DNA of 37,421 bases from positions 1 to 37,421 of the IMG/VR virus record IMGVR_UViG_3300043774_000250. One strand, given 5' to 3'. A model generated the notes under the pieces. That model did no database searches and had not been told where the DNA came from. It saw only the letters and a program-made list of their open reading frames with translations. Each line of letters starts with the position of its first letter. The first letter of the stretch is position 1. The translations under genes and the position numbers were made by a program. The stretch comes from a virus. Shown in pieces: positions 1 through 6,189 of the stretch.

Positions 1-10
1 GAAAACTAAA

Positions 11-181
11 ATGGAATGTGAAATCTGTGACTACCGTCAGGCACTTGAGGTGCTTCAGTATGACACCGAAATTGCTGAGTTGGAGTTTGTGGCTGTGTGC
101 CAGAACTGCCACGACGCTATCGTGTGCGATAAGTTGGAAACTCAATTCGCTATCGTTGATATCTTCCCGATTGCAGACTAG
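11..181 (+). CDS. Small zinc-ribbon protein (56 aa)
   Basis: Not in a named family. The protein has two CxxC knuckles, C3/C6 and C30/C33, the spacing of a treble-clef or zinc-ribbon fold, and an acidic C-terminal half. The start follows an AAAACTAAA leader like those of other genes here; its promoter lies beyond the left edge. It is a clear paralogue of the 48-aa protein at 1548-1694: both begin M-(P)-ECE-x-C and carry the second CxxC near residue 30. A protein- or nucleic-acid-binding adaptor is possible, but that is inference. Confidence 0.75.
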   Translation: MECEICDYRQALEVLQYDTEIAELEFVAVCQNCHDAIVCDKLETQFAIVDIFPIAD

Positions 182-189
182 GAGAAAAA

Positions 190-321
190 ATGGAACGCTC
201 ACCGCTTTATTATTTTGTCCGTGGCGTGTGTCGGTTTATTGTTCAAATCGGCATAGCCATAGGCGTATTGTTTTCTGCCTATTGGTTCATTCTTCTGTTT
301 TGGGCAACCTTCTACCCCTAG
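190..321 (+). CDS. Single-pass membrane microprotein (43 aa)
   Basis: Begins 8 bases after the previous stop, behind a GGAGAAAAA ribosome site. Residues about 17-40 form one hydrophobic segment rich in I, V, F and W, after a short basic N-terminus (R11, R16). No family recognised. Operon with the upstream zinc ribbon; one of six tiny membrane proteins in the window. Confidence 0.65.
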   Translation: MERSPLYYFVRGVCRFIVQIGIAIGVLFSAYWFILLFWATFYP

Positions 322-373
322 GAAAATGGATCGACCCTATCGGCGTGTCGGCTTGACAAATGTCGGTGGGGGC

Positions 374-457
374 GGCGCCGCCCACCGTTACCTATTTGTT
401 ATTAAGGAATACGAAAAAAATGCCTCAAATGTCAGAGTGGTGTGGTAGGGTTTAGGT
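374..457 (+). promoter_or_regulatory. Long-type promoter cassette, leaderless
   Basis: GGCGCC at 374-379, inside a larger GC-rich palindrome. GTTAC/GTTAT pair at 387-402, 11 bp apart. TGTCAG-type element at 430-440, -10 TAGGGT at 446-451. Six bases then separate the -10 from the ATG at 458, so the transcript probably starts on the start codon. A stray TGTCGGTGG at 361-369 has no -10 behind it. Confidence 0.7.
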
Positions 458-817
458 ATGAAGAAATGCTCGAAGTGCGAACAGACCCTCGCTCACTCCT
501 CGTTCTCTCCCTCCTCTGGTGGGAAGTATCTGCGACCTGAGTGTCGTGACTGTGGTCGCAAGTTGGCTAATGAGCGTCGTGCTTTGCGTAAAGAGTATGG
601 CTACCCCGAATCAGGACACACCTGCCCTATCTGTCTAAAGTCAGAAGATGAACTCAAGGGGACAGGTGGCAACGCTTCCATTTGGGTAGTAGACCACGAC
701 CACGGTACAGGTGCATTCCGTGGACACATCTGCCACAACTGCAACCGTGGCTTGGGTGTGTTCCAAGATGACCTAGACCGTATCGCTAGGGCAATGGAAT
801 ATTTGCAAAACGCCTAG
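458..817 (+). CDS. Recombination endonuclease VII family HNH nuclease
   Basis: 119 aa, resembling the T4 gp49 (endonuclease VII) family, which cleaves Holliday junctions and branched DNA before packaging. C4/C7 and C29/C32 form an N-terminal knuckle. C56/C59 and C92/C95 bind the structural zinc. D79-H80-D81-H82 is the His-Me-finger catalytic motif, followed by the family signature N96-R97-G98-L99-G100. Length is typical of short actinophage and phage homologues. There is no Shine-Dalgarno sequence; the ATG is 6 bases after a -10, so it is probably leaderless. A more general nicking HNH role cannot be excluded. Confidence 0.88.
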   Translation: MKKCSKCEQTLAHSSFSPSSGGKYLRPECRDCGRKLANERRALRKEYGYPESGHTCPICLKSEDELKGTGGNASIWVVDHDHGTGAFRGHICHNCNRGLGVFQDDLDRIARAMEYLQNA

Positions 818-844
818 CCAGGACTTGACAGTTCGCTAGGGATC

Positions 845-922
845 GGCGCCCCCCTTCGTTACCAAAACGTTATTAAGTAAGTTACGAAAAACCTTGTAAA
901 TGTCGGAGGCTCGTGTTAGTCT
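845..922 (+). promoter_or_regulatory. Long-type promoter cassette, leadered
   Basis: GGCGCC 845-850, preceded by GATC. GTTAC/GTTAT pair 858-873, ACGAAA 884-889, TGTCGGAGG 901-909, -10 TAGTCT 917-922. Predicted start near 929. The short leader carries AACGAAAGG before the ATG at 947. Confidence 0.68.
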
Positions 923-946
923 TGTATTACAACGAAAGGATAACTA

Positions 947-1168
947 ATGATTTTTGAGCCTGTCTTCGGTGAAGACTTTGAGATTGTCGCCTACCTTGAC
1001 GACCTCGGCAACGAGTGGACTGTTGAGGAAACCCAGGACTACTGGAATGTTTCTGGCAACTCGCTTGAGTCGCAAGACTATGAGCCTGACGAGTCTTGGT
1101 GGGATGCCGACGCTATTGCCTCTGCTGGCTGGGGAACCGACGAGGACTACGGATACTACGGAGAGTAG
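947..1168 (+). CDS. Acidic hypothetical protein (73 aa)
   Basis: No family recognised. Strongly acidic (about a third D/E) and rich in W and Y, ending in a tyrosine/glycine-rich tail, with no cysteine and no membrane segment. Start chosen from the AACGAAAGGATAACTA leader and the promoter cassette at 845-922. Acidic early phage proteins often bind host proteins or mimic DNA; nothing here proves either. Confidence 0.7.
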   Translation: MIFEPVFGEDFEIVAYLDDLGNEWTVEETQDYWNVSGNSLESQDYEPDESWWDADAIASAGWGTDEDYGYYGE

Positions 1169-1173
1169 GCGAG

Positions 1174-1209
1174 GGCGCCGATCTCGCTGTCGGTGGCTCA
1201 TGTTATAGT
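1174..1209 (+). promoter_or_regulatory. Short-type promoter cassette, leaderless
   Basis: GGCGCC 1174-1179 lies 14 bases before TGTCGGTGG 1188-1196, then extended -10 TGT-TATAGT (1204-1209). Six bases follow to the ATG at 1216. There is no GTWAY pair. The palindrome starts 5 bases after the upstream stop codon. Confidence 0.72.
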
Positions 1210-1215
1210 CATTAT

Positions 1216-1437
1216 ATGAACGAATACGAAACCCTTGAAATCCTGTCCGAATACGAAGCAAAGGCTAACTATGATGCCTTACTAGACGAGTGCTACCCTA
1301 TCGTGTCTATTGGTTACTCAGAGTTTTATCCCTCAACGGTACTCAAAGAGTGTGACCCAATCGCATATCGCTGTGGCTTTGCTGACTATGTAGACTCATT
1401 AGCAGAAGAGGGAACTATGGTCGAGGGCTACTGCTAG
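1216..1437 (+). CDS. Hypothetical protein, leaderless (73 aa)
   Basis: No family recognised. Acidic, with four cysteines (near residues 26, 48, 53 and 73) not arranged as a zinc ribbon. The same frame opens further upstream, but the promoter at 1174-1209 places transcription at this ATG, so the shorter start is preferred. It is a single-gene unit, followed by another promoter cassette. Confidence 0.72.
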   Translation: MNEYETLEILSEYEAKANYDALLDECYPIVSIGYSEFYPSTVLKECDPIAYRCGFADYVDSLAEEGTMVEGYC

Positions 1438-1444
1438 GGGGGGC

Positions 1445-1523
1445 GGCGCCGCCGCTTCGTTACCATTTTGTTATACGAAACGCCCTCTAAATGCCCTAGA
1501 ATGTCGGTGGTCACTGCTACACT
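1445..1523 (+). promoter_or_regulatory. Long-type promoter cassette, leadered
   Basis: GGCGCC 1445-1450 in a GGCGGCGCCGCC palindrome. GTTAC/GTTAT pair 1459-1474, ACGAAA 1475-1480, TGTCGGTGG 1502-1510, -10 TACACT 1518-1523. The leader to the ATG at 1548 contains AACGAAAGG. Confidence 0.7.
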
Positions 1524-1547
1524 GTTTATATAACGAAAGGAAAACTA

Positions 1548-1694
1548 ATGCCAGAATGTGAAGTATGCCAGCACCGTGATTCGGTCTACATGGTAGATGT
1601 TGACTATGGTCGCATTATTCTTGTTTGTGCTACCTGTATCAACATCTTCCCCGATGGAGTAATCGTGGCTGAGGCAGATACCCGACTCATTTGA
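1548..1694 (+). CDS. Small zinc-ribbon protein (48 aa), paralogue of the gene at 11
   Basis: C4/C7 and C27/C30 give two CxxC knuckles separated by a short beta-rich stretch. Shares the ECE-x-C start and second knuckle with the protein at 11-181, so the two are paralogues of a lineage-specific family. SD is AACGAAAGG, 8 bases before the ATG. A new promoter overlaps just past its stop. Confidence 0.72.
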   Translation: MPECEVCQHRDSVYMVDVDYGRIILVCATCINIFPDGVIVAEADTRLI

Positions 1695-1695
1695 G

Positions 1696-1717
1696 TGTCA
1701 GTGGTCACTGCTAAAAT
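1696..1717 (+). promoter_or_regulatory. TGTCRG promoter, leadered, no palindrome
   Basis: TGTCAGTGG 1696-1704 and extended -10 CTG-C-TAAAAT (-10 at 1712-1717), with the same 16-base offset as the other copies. It begins one base after the upstream stop. No GGCGCC or GTWAY pair. The leader before the ATG at 1741 carries AACGAAAGG. Confidence 0.7.
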
Positions 1718-1740
1718 AGAAACATAACGAAAGGAAAACT

Positions 1741-1911
1741 ATGGAATACAAATATGTAACTGTATCAGTCTCACTGCTTGAGAACTTGGTGCGACTGAAT
1801 CGTGAAGACCAGGCACGATGCAAAGAAATGGGTCTTCGTGAAATGGAACAATGGCACGAGGGTCGTGCTATGGCTTTTGAGTTTATTCTCTCTGAGTTTG
1901 CAAACAACTAA
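1741..1911 (+). CDS. Hypothetical helical protein (56 aa)
   Basis: No family recognised. A short beta start (residues 3-12) is followed by a long charged amphipathic helix (about 13-54). Soluble, near-neutral charge, no cysteine pair. SD AACGAAAGG is 5 bases before the ATG. First gene of a three-gene run with 1930 and 2113. Confidence 0.68.
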   Translation: MEYKYVTVSVSLLENLVRLNREDQARCKEMGLREMEQWHEGRAMAFEFILSEFANN

Positions 1912-1929
1912 CGAAAGGCAAGAACTAAA

Positions 1930-2112
1930 ATGATGACACGCAAAGACTATGTATTTACCGCTGATGTAATCAACGATATGTATCACTTTTCACACGCTAC
2001 CGATAAAGAAATTGAGAATATGTCAATCGCTTTTGCTGATTACTTTAGCAATGACAATGAGCGTTTTGACCGTAAGATTTTCTTCAACGCTTGCTACCGA
2101 GAGAAGGACTAA
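1930..2112 (+). CDS. Hypothetical protein (60 aa)
   Basis: No family recognised. Mixed charged, predicted mostly helical, with one lone cysteine near the C-terminus. AACGAAAGGCAAG lies upstream, and either of two adjacent ATGs could start it. Stop is immediately followed by the ATG of the next gene, so translation is probably coupled. Confidence 0.68.
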   Translation: MMTRKDYVFTADVINDMYHFSHATDKEIENMSIAFADYFSNDNERFDRKIFFNACYREKD

Positions 2113-2241
2113 ATGAGTATGCTCCCATTGTTCGCATTTATGTTTGGGGTCATTGTGTTTGACACGGTAGTGATTCTCTACCTGTATGCCAAATACAAGA
2201 ATGCTAAGTATGAGGCATATCTAAACCGACCACCCTTCTAG
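2113..2241 (+). CDS. Single-pass membrane microprotein (42 aa)
   Basis: Residues 4-25 are one hydrophobic helix; the tail (27-42) is basic and tyrosine-rich, so the C-terminus probably stays in the cytoplasm. It starts directly at the stop of the upstream gene and ends 8 bases before a GGCGCC element. No homologue recognised; an inner-membrane targeted host-takeover or exclusion peptide is possible. Confidence 0.62.
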   Translation: MSMLPLFAFMFGVIVFDTVVILYLYAKYKNAKYEAYLNRPPF

Positions 2242-2249
2242 GAGGGGGC

Positions 2250-2327
2250 GGCGCCCCGATCCGTTATCGGAATGTTATTAAGTATCTTACGAAAAATGCC
2301 GTGAATGTCAGTGGTCAATGCTAAGAT
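2250..2327 (+). promoter_or_regulatory. Long-type promoter cassette, leaderless
   Basis: GGCGCC 2250-2255 followed by CCGATC. GTTAT/GTTAT pair 2263-2278, ACGAAA at 2289-2294, TGTCAGTGG 2306-2314, extended -10 TGC-TAAGAT (2322-2327). Six bases precede the ATG at 2334. Confidence 0.72.
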
Positions 2328-2333
2328 TGAGTT

Positions 2334-2495
2334 ATGAAGAAGAAACCAGCACCCAAGAAGATTCAGAACACCGCATACATTATTGCTATGCGAGGTCTGC
2401 GTAGTTCCAATGCGGCTACTACGCACGACAATCGACCTAATCGTCAGAGGACTCGTTCAGCAGTCAAGCAGGTTGCTATTCGGGAGTATGCCTGA
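2334..2495 (+). CDS. Basic small protein, leaderless (53 aa)
   Basis: No family recognised. Highly basic: residues 2-9 are lysine-rich, and a second R/K-rich stretch runs 34-50. A nucleic-acid-binding role is plausible. No SD; the ATG is placed by the promoter 6 bases upstream. It is the first gene of a transcript that would also carry tRNA-Asp 14 bases downstream. Confidence 0.65.
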   Translation: MKKKPAPKKIQNTAYIIAMRGLRSSNAATTHDNRPNRQRTRSAVKQVAIREYA

Positions 2496-2509
2496 TAGAA
2501 TAGGATAAT

Positions 2510-2583
2510 GGCTCTGTAGCTCAGTTGGTTAGAGCACTACCCTGTCACGGTAGGGGTCGCCAGTTCAAGTCTGGTCAGAGTCG
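2510..2583 (+). tRNA. tRNA-Asp (GTC)
   Basis: Full cloverleaf: acceptor GGCTCTG pairs with CAGAGTC (2576-2582), discriminator G2583. The anticodon stem CTACC/GGTAG encloses loop CTGTCAC, giving anticodon GTC. T-loop TTCAAGT. CCA is not encoded. Confidence 0.95.
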
Positions 2584-2593
2584 CAAATCGAAC

Positions 2594-2611
2594 AAAGGAG
2601 TTACTATGTAA
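2594..2611 (+). other. Start-stop minimal ORF between two tRNAs
   Basis: An AAAGGAG Shine-Dalgarno (2594-2600) lies 5 bases before ATG (2606-2608), which is immediately followed by TAA. The same bases form GTTAC-TAT-GTAAC (2600-2612), so the site may instead be a protein-binding inverted repeat. Confidence 0.4.
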
Positions 2612-2680
2612 CAGAGTAAACCAGCCACACTTACCGAAACCTAGGTGTAAAAAAGTAGGGGTGTGGTGTAGTAAATGTTA

Positions 2681-2756
2681 TTCCCCTTTAGCTCAACGGC
2701 AGAGCAACGAGCTGTTAACTCGTAGGTTCTTGGTTCGAATCCAAGAGGGGGAGCCA
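2681..2756 (+). tRNA. tRNA-Asn (GTT)
   Basis: Acceptor TTCCCCT pairs with AGGGGGA (one wobble pair). Anticodon stem CGAG/CTCG with loop containing GTT. T-arm CTTGG-TTCGAAT-CCAAG. CCA encoded at 2754-2756, unlike the tRNA-Asp upstream. The 97 bases between the two tRNAs hold only the start-stop site and a CCACAC/GTGTGG inverted repeat. Confidence 0.95.
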
Positions 2757-2765
2757 GGATCCAAG

Positions 2766-2801
2766 GGCGCCGACCTCACTGTCAGTGGTAGGTGTTACGA
2801 T
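2766..2801 (+). promoter_or_regulatory. Short-type promoter cassette, leadered
   Basis: GGCGCC 2766-2771, 10 bases after the tRNA CCA end, then TGTCAGTGG 2780-2788 at the same 14-base offset as the other short cassettes, and -10 TACGAT 2796-2801 with upstream TGT. Leader with GGAAAGGA before the ATG at 2828. Confidence 0.7.
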
Positions 2802-2827
2802 AGTATTACTTAGGAAAGGAAAAAATC

Positions 2828-3007
2828 ATGGCTTATGTATCTGAGTATGGTAACTATGGTGGTGAGGGAGTAATTGTATTCCCAGACTATCAACTTACCC
2901 CCGAACAATGGGATGAGTTAGATGTTCTGCCAGACAACGACAAAATGTCGTATGTTAAGGGTATACTAGATGAAAACGAACTAGGATATATGGAGTTTAA
3001 CGACTAA
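2828..3007 (+). CDS. Acidic hypothetical protein (59 aa)
   Basis: No family recognised. Acidic, aromatic and glycine-rich; no cysteine or membrane segment. SD AGGAAAGGA about 8 bases upstream. Its TAA overlaps the ATG of the next gene (TAATG), typical translational coupling. First gene of a five-gene operon ending at 3684. Confidence 0.7.
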   Translation: MAYVSEYGNYGGEGVIVFPDYQLTPEQWDELDVLPDNDKMSYVKGILDENELGYMEFND

Positions 3008-3198
3008 TGGGAGAAGCAATGAAGCGTGAATCATACATTCCACCTAAAGGAATGACACAAAAAGAGTTCCTAACTATAGTTGCAAATGACCTAGTAGATA
3101 TGGTAGTCTTGAAACAGGTAGACTTTACCTATGTGCCAAGTGTTCGTGACTTTATTATCAAACATTCTAAATCCCGCCACAGAAAGGTAGCAAAGTGA
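3007..3198 (+). CDS. Hypothetical protein with basic tail (63 aa)
   Basis: No family recognised. Helical, with a lysine/arginine/histidine-rich C-terminus (residues 52-63) that could contact nucleic acid. Start overlaps the previous stop as TAATG; M5 is an alternative. Its TGA overlaps the GTG of the following gene. Confidence 0.66.
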   Translation: MGEAMKRESYIPPKGMTQKEFLTIVANDLVDMVVLKQVDFTYVPSVRDFIIKHSKSRHRKVAK

Positions 3199-3338
3199 AA
3201 AGCAATCCATTTGAGGGAGACGAGCAGGGTATGGAAATTATGGATGCCCTTGACGAATACTATAAGAATCCCCAAGACTACACATTCCGTGACCTTGAGG
3301 AAATCTTCCAAGACCGTGACCCATTCGAGTTTCTCTAA
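3195..3338 (+). CDS. Acidic hypothetical protein, GTG start (47 aa)
   Basis: No family recognised. Acidic and helical, ending in an aromatic D/E/F-rich tail. The GTG start overlaps the previous TGA (GTGA), with GAAAGG about 6 bases upstream as ribosome site. Followed at 8 bases by the next gene behind AAGGAG. Confidence 0.62.
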   Translation: MKSNPFEGDEQGMEIMDALDEYYKNPQDYTFRDLEEIFQDRDPFEFL

Positions 3339-3346
3339 GGAGCAAA

Positions 3347-3559
3347 ATGAAAAAGTATGATATCACTGCTACTGTCAAGCTGTATGACTTTTGTATGCCT
3401 GACGACTTTGACCCTGAGAACAATGACGGTGGAGACATCCTAGTCGCCCTTGATATGTATGTAGATGAAAAGACATATCAAACAGGATGGCGAACATTCG
3501 AAGAGACTATGAAGGTGTCTGGCGATTGGGTTAGTGCTACCTATAAGGTAGTCGAGTAG
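3347..3559 (+). CDS. Hypothetical protein (70 aa)
   Basis: No family recognised. Alternating beta-like segments (residues 3-16, 30-40, 56-69) around an acidic glycine-rich loop. AAGGAG lies upstream. Its TAG overlaps the GTG of the next gene. Confidence 0.7.
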   Translation: MKKYDITATVKLYDFCMPDDFDPENNDGGDILVALDMYVDEKTYQTGWRTFEETMKVSGDWVSATYKVVE

Positions 3560-3684
3560 TGGAGTTTTTCCTACTACTCGTGATATCGGTATTGTTGATA
3601 GGAGTTATTTTGTTAATCATCTCTCCCCTGATTTTTACCGTGCTGTTTATCATTGAGAGTGTTTTGCAGAGACGAAGACACTAG
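3559..3684 (+). CDS. Hydrophobic membrane microprotein, GTG start (41 aa)
   Basis: Almost wholly hydrophobic from residue 3 to 33, with a proline near 23 that could break it into a hairpin of two short helices, then a basic RRRH tail. The start is inferred from the GTG overlapping the upstream TAG. Holin-like in size and character, but no lysis gene is adjacent, so I do not assign that role. Confidence 0.58.
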   Translation: MEFFLLLVISVLLIGVILLIISPLIFTVLFIIESVLQRRRH

Positions 3685-3692
3685 GAAAGATC

Positions 3693-3728
3693 GGCGCCGC
3701 TTTCACTGTCAGTGGGTACTGATACAGT
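3693..3728 (+). promoter_or_regulatory. Short-type promoter cassette, leadered
   Basis: GGCGCC 3693-3698 preceded by GATC, TGTCAGTGG 3707-3715 (14 bases after the palindrome start), -10 TACAGT 3723-3728 with TGA upstream. Leader with AACGAAAGGG to the ATG at 3752. Confidence 0.7.
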
Positions 3729-3751
3729 TGTATTACAACGAAAGGGAAAAA

Positions 3752-3880
3752 ATGCCGAACATGAAACTCACACCAACTAGGGCTGGACTTATTTTTGAGT
3801 GTGTAGACTGTGGCTCAAAGTTTGAGGCACTTGGCACAGAGGCAGACGAACACGAATGTATGACCGTCTTCTCATTCTAA
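3752..3880 (+). CDS. Zinc-finger microprotein (42 aa)
   Basis: C17/C20 with H34 and C36 make a probable C-x2-C-x13-H-x-C zinc site. SD AACGAAAGGG, 7 bases before the ATG. The same frame is open upstream, but the promoter at 3693-3728 lies within that extension, so the short form is chosen. Function unknown. Confidence 0.68.
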   Translation: MPNMKLTPTRAGLIFECVDCGSKFEALGTEADEHECMTVFSF

Positions 3881-3902
3881 TGTCGGTGGCTACTGCTAAA
3901 CT
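3881..3902 (+). promoter_or_regulatory. TGTCRG promoter, leadered
   Basis: TGTCGGTGG 3881-3889 starts on the base after the upstream stop. Extended -10 TGC-TAAACT (3897-3902). No palindrome or GTWAY pair. Leader with TACGAAAGG before the ATG at 3927. Confidence 0.7.
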
Positions 3903-3926
3903 GAAACCCTACGAAAGGAAAAACTA

Positions 3927-4403
3927 ATGGGCTTGGATATGTATCTTGAGGTTCGTCGCACACTTCGTACCTACACTTGGGATGACCAGTTTGAGAAAAT
4001 TGACAACCAGTTTGGGCAGTCTCTTGTTGCTCTTGCTGGTATGGAACACTTGGCTGGTCAAGAAAACTCTAGCGTCAGCATTGAGGTCAATGCAATCTAT
4101 TGGCGTAAGGTAAACTCTGTTCACCAGTGGTTTGTTGATAACATCGGTGGTGGTGTAGACGAGTGTCAGCGTATGTATGTCAAACGCAAAGACCTAGAGG
4201 ACTTGCGTGACTTGGTGAAGGACACTCTCATTCACCGCAACAAGGCTAGCGTTACTCTGCCAACGCAGGGTGGATTCTTCTTTGGCTCAACCGAGTATGA
4301 CGAATACTATTGGGGAGATTTGGAATACACGGCTAAGGAGTTAGACCGTGTGCTTGCCAACGCTAAGGAAAGCGATGACTTCTTCTATCAGGCTTCCTGG
4401 TAG
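3927..4403 (+). CDS. Conserved phage protein beginning MGLDMYL (158 aa)
   Basis: The N-terminal MGLDMYL and the downstream YWRK-x-N-x-VHQWFV region (residues about 58-71) match a hypothetical family found in many phages and some bacteria; I know no function for it. Soluble, mixed alpha/beta, no cysteine pair. Own promoter (3881-3902) and AACGAAAGG-like SD. Followed by a GACCC-TTCG-GGGTC hairpin and a GGCGCC element, so it is probably monocistronic. Confidence 0.8.
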   Translation: MGLDMYLEVRRTLRTYTWDDQFEKIDNQFGQSLVALAGMEHLAGQENSSVSIEVNAIYWRKVNSVHQWFVDNIGGGVDECQRMYVKRKDLEDLRDLVKDTLIHRNKASVTLPTQGGFFFGSTEYDEYYWGDLEYTAKELDRVLANAKESDDFFYQASW

Positions 4404-4433
4404 CAAGACGAGGGGTGCGACTCGATAACGCAT

Positions 4434-4447
4434 GACCCTTCGGGGTC
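4434..4447 (+). terminator. UUCG hairpin before cassette
   Basis: GACCC-TTCG-GGGTC, a 5-bp stem with the stable UUCG tetraloop, directly abutting the GGCGCC at 4448. No T-run follows, so it may act as a processing or partial termination site rather than a strong terminator. Confidence 0.4.
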
Positions 4448-4523
4448 GGCGCCGATCCGTAACCTAATTGTTACTTACGATATGTCTATTAAGACTCTCA
4501 CTGTCGGTGGCTGGTGTTATAGT
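4448..4523 (+). promoter_or_regulatory. Long-type promoter cassette, leaderless
   Basis: GGCGCC 4448-4453 flanked by GTC and GATC. GTAAC/GTTAC pair 4459-4474, TTACGA 4475-4480, TGTCGGTGG 4502-4510, extended -10 TGT-TATAGT (4518-4523). ATG at 4530 follows after six bases. Confidence 0.73.
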
Positions 4524-4529
4524 AAAGGT

Positions 4530-5252
4530 ATGACAAAGTTGATTCGTAGCAAAGACCGTAAAGTAACCAACGCTGTAACGCCTAACGGCAAGCAAGCCAG
4601 TATCGCTAACACTTTTGGTTTGCCTAGCGGAACGGCATTCTCATGTCCAGGTGCTACTAGCGTATGCGAAACTATCTGCTACGCTGGCAAGTTGGAAAAA
4701 GTCTTCAAGGGTGTGCGTATCAACCTCGAACACAACTGGGCATTAGTCAAAGACGCAGACTACCTAACCATGTATAACCTTATCCACGAAATGATTAGCG
4801 ACTTTGTTTCTGATTGCGAGCGTCGTGGTGCAGAGAAACTATTCCGCATTCACTGGGACGGTGACTTCTTCAACGAAGACTACACTATCGCATGGCGTGA
4901 TGTGATTTGTGACTTTCAGGATGTGCAATTCTGGGCATACACACGAAGCGACTTTGCTGTGCCTATCCTGATTGACATTCCTAATCTTGGTTTCTACTTC
5001 TCAACCGATAGTGCTAACAAAGAATTGGCTATCAGTCTCAAAGAGACTCACGGTATCAAGTTGGCTTACCTTGCTCAGACATTCGCTATTGGTAAGGCTG
5101 ACATTCTTGAGATTACTGGTGAGAGTGCTATCCCATGCCCCGAAAATAACAAGAAACTGCCAATGATTAGCGAAAAGGGTAGTGCCTGTGTTACCTGTGG
5201 GCAATGTATCTTCCAACGCAATGACATTCTGTTTTCTGCTACCAAAAAGTAG
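4530..5252 (+). CDS. GP88-family protein, possible Fe-S enzyme
   Basis: 240 aa, matching the phage gene-product-88 family (Pfam GP88) known from actinophages. The N-terminal SCPGATSVC-x3-C motif supplies C39, C46 and C50. A second cluster near the C-terminus has C203, C220, C223 and C226, enough for one or two iron-sulfur centres. The middle contains WDGDFFNEDY (109-118) and FWAYTRSD (134-141), which recall radical-SAM barrel strands, though no CxxxCxxC is present. No function is established. Leaderless: the ATG sits 6 bases after a -10; the same frame extends upstream through the promoter and is rejected. Confidence 0.82.
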   Translation: MTKLIRSKDRKVTNAVTPNGKQASIANTFGLPSGTAFSCPGATSVCETICYAGKLEKVFKGVRINLEHNWALVKDADYLTMYNLIHEMISDFVSDCERRGAEKLFRIHWDGDFFNEDYTIAWRDVICDFQDVQFWAYTRSDFAVPILIDIPNLGFYFSTDSANKELAISLKETHGIKLAYLAQTFAIGKADILEITGESAIPCPENNKKLPMISEKGSACVTCGQCIFQRNDILFSATKK

Positions 5253-5260
5253 CGGAGGGC

Positions 5261-5357
5261 GGCGCCCCCCCGATCCAAATCCCTATGTTACGATTAGGTA
5301 ACAAAAGGCTGAAAAGTGCCATTTGGACTTGCTATTGTCGGTGGTTACTGTCATACT
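5261..5357 (+). promoter_or_regulatory. Long-type promoter cassette, leadered
   Basis: GGCGCC 5261-5266 followed by CCCCCGATCC. GTTAC/GTAAC inverted pair 5287-5302, TGTCGGTGG 5336-5344, -10 CATACT 5352-5357. Here the pair lies 49 rather than 43 bases before TGTC. Predicted start about 5364, giving a leader near 60 bases. Confidence 0.68.
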
Positions 5358-5422
5358 TGATATATCAGCAAGACCGCTGGTAAATAAGTTGGCTGGCTCG
5401 CCAACAGAAAATGAGGAAGCAA

Positions 5423-5563
5423 ATGAATATCGGAGAAACCTTCACCACGCAGAAGTCGGGTGTGACTGGCACGATTGCCGAAGTAATCAAGAACGCAAGC
5501 GGTTCAGTTCGTGTTCTGCTCACCCTGCCTAACGGCGACAGCCGTTGGACTACCGTCAAGTAG
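5423..5563 (+). CDS. Small beta-rich protein (46 aa)
   Basis: No family recognised. Alternating hydrophobic/polar pattern suggesting a small five-strand barrel. GAGGAAG lies 5 bases before this ATG; an in-frame ATG at 5411 would add four residues. Followed by a 72-base gap and a new SD, with no promoter seen, so probably co-transcribed with 5636. Confidence 0.6.
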   Translation: MNIGETFTTQKSGVTGTIAEVIKNASGSVRVLLTLPNGDSRWTTVK

Positions 5564-5635
5564 TCTAACCCATTGTGCTGGGCATCACCCTAAACTGCCC
5601 ACTCCAAATCAAAAGCCAAATGAAAGGAAAACATA

Positions 5636-6085
5636 ATGGCTCGTTCACTCTCTGTGAAGATTCCCACCGCAACGCTTATTGCTGATGTCGAGGCTACGAT
5701 TGCTAAGATTGAGGAAGATGTTGCTAACTACCCTGCCCTGACCGAGAAGTATCGTGCGGACTCTAAGGCTTACAACGACAAGATTGTCCAACTGACGATT
5801 GACGCTATCAAGAAGAAGTCTGACCTTATCGGAACTGACTACGGCTCGCCTATTCGTGTGACCTCTGGCTACCGAGGCAACTCCGTTCAGATTGAGGTAG
5901 ACGGTGACGCTCTTGGATTCCCACAGAAGCCTGACGCACCCTCTAACCCTAATGACCGCACCTACTATGGTCGTGACTACACGACTAAGTTGGACTTGCT
6001 GAAGAAGAACCTCAAGGTTCTCAATATGACCAACCAAGAGGAAGTCAATGCCTCCACCTACAATACGGTAATGGAACTCCTCTAA
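5636..6085 (+). CDS. Hypothetical coiled-coil-start protein (149 aa)
   Basis: No family recognised. Residues 10-60 look helical and heptad-like; the middle (65-90) is beta-like and a proline/aspartate-rich loop follows (91-110). SD GAAAGGAAAAC, 3-4 bases before ATG. Ends 39 bases before a strong intrinsic terminator, so it closes this operon. Confidence 0.72.
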   Translation: MARSLSVKIPTATLIADVEATIAKIEEDVANYPALTEKYRADSKAYNDKIVQLTIDAIKKKSDLIGTDYGSPIRVTSGYRGNSVQIEVDGDALGFPQKPDAPSNPNDRTYYGRDYTTKLDLLKKNLKVLNMTNQEEVNASTYNTVMELL

Positions 6086-6122
6086 TGGAAAATGACCTGA
6101 GTATGTCTAAGTAAACTGCTCA

Positions 6123-6179
6123 AGCCCCCTATGTGAAGCGTCTGGATAGATTGCTGGTAAACATAGGGGGTTTCCTTTT
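6123..6179 (+). terminator. Intrinsic terminator
   Basis: CCCCCTATGT (6125-6134) pairs perfectly with ACATAGGGGG (6161-6170), extended by AAG/TTT. A 26-base loop separates the arms and TTTCCTTTT follows. Ends the transcript from 5352. Confidence 0.82.
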
Positions 6180-6189
6180 GGGCGAGGGC

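Noticed and set aside
361-369. TGTCGGTGG at 361 as another promoter
   Set aside because: The position for the -10 falls in GCCGCC of the palindrome; no TANNNT box at the 16-base offset.
326-448. 40-codon frame beginning ATG 326
   Set aside because: It runs through the GGCGCC palindrome, GTWAY pair and promoter; the protein is glycine/alanine-rich from the palindrome. Regulatory DNA explains it better.
1174-1209. Sigma-54 type -24/-12 promoters
   Set aside because: Conserved GG and GC do not sit at sigma-54 spacing, actinobacteria generally lack that factor, and a TANNNT box is always present.
3559-3684. Holin
   Set aside because: Size and hydrophobicity fit, but no endolysin or lysis gene is nearby, so only a membrane microprotein is claimed.
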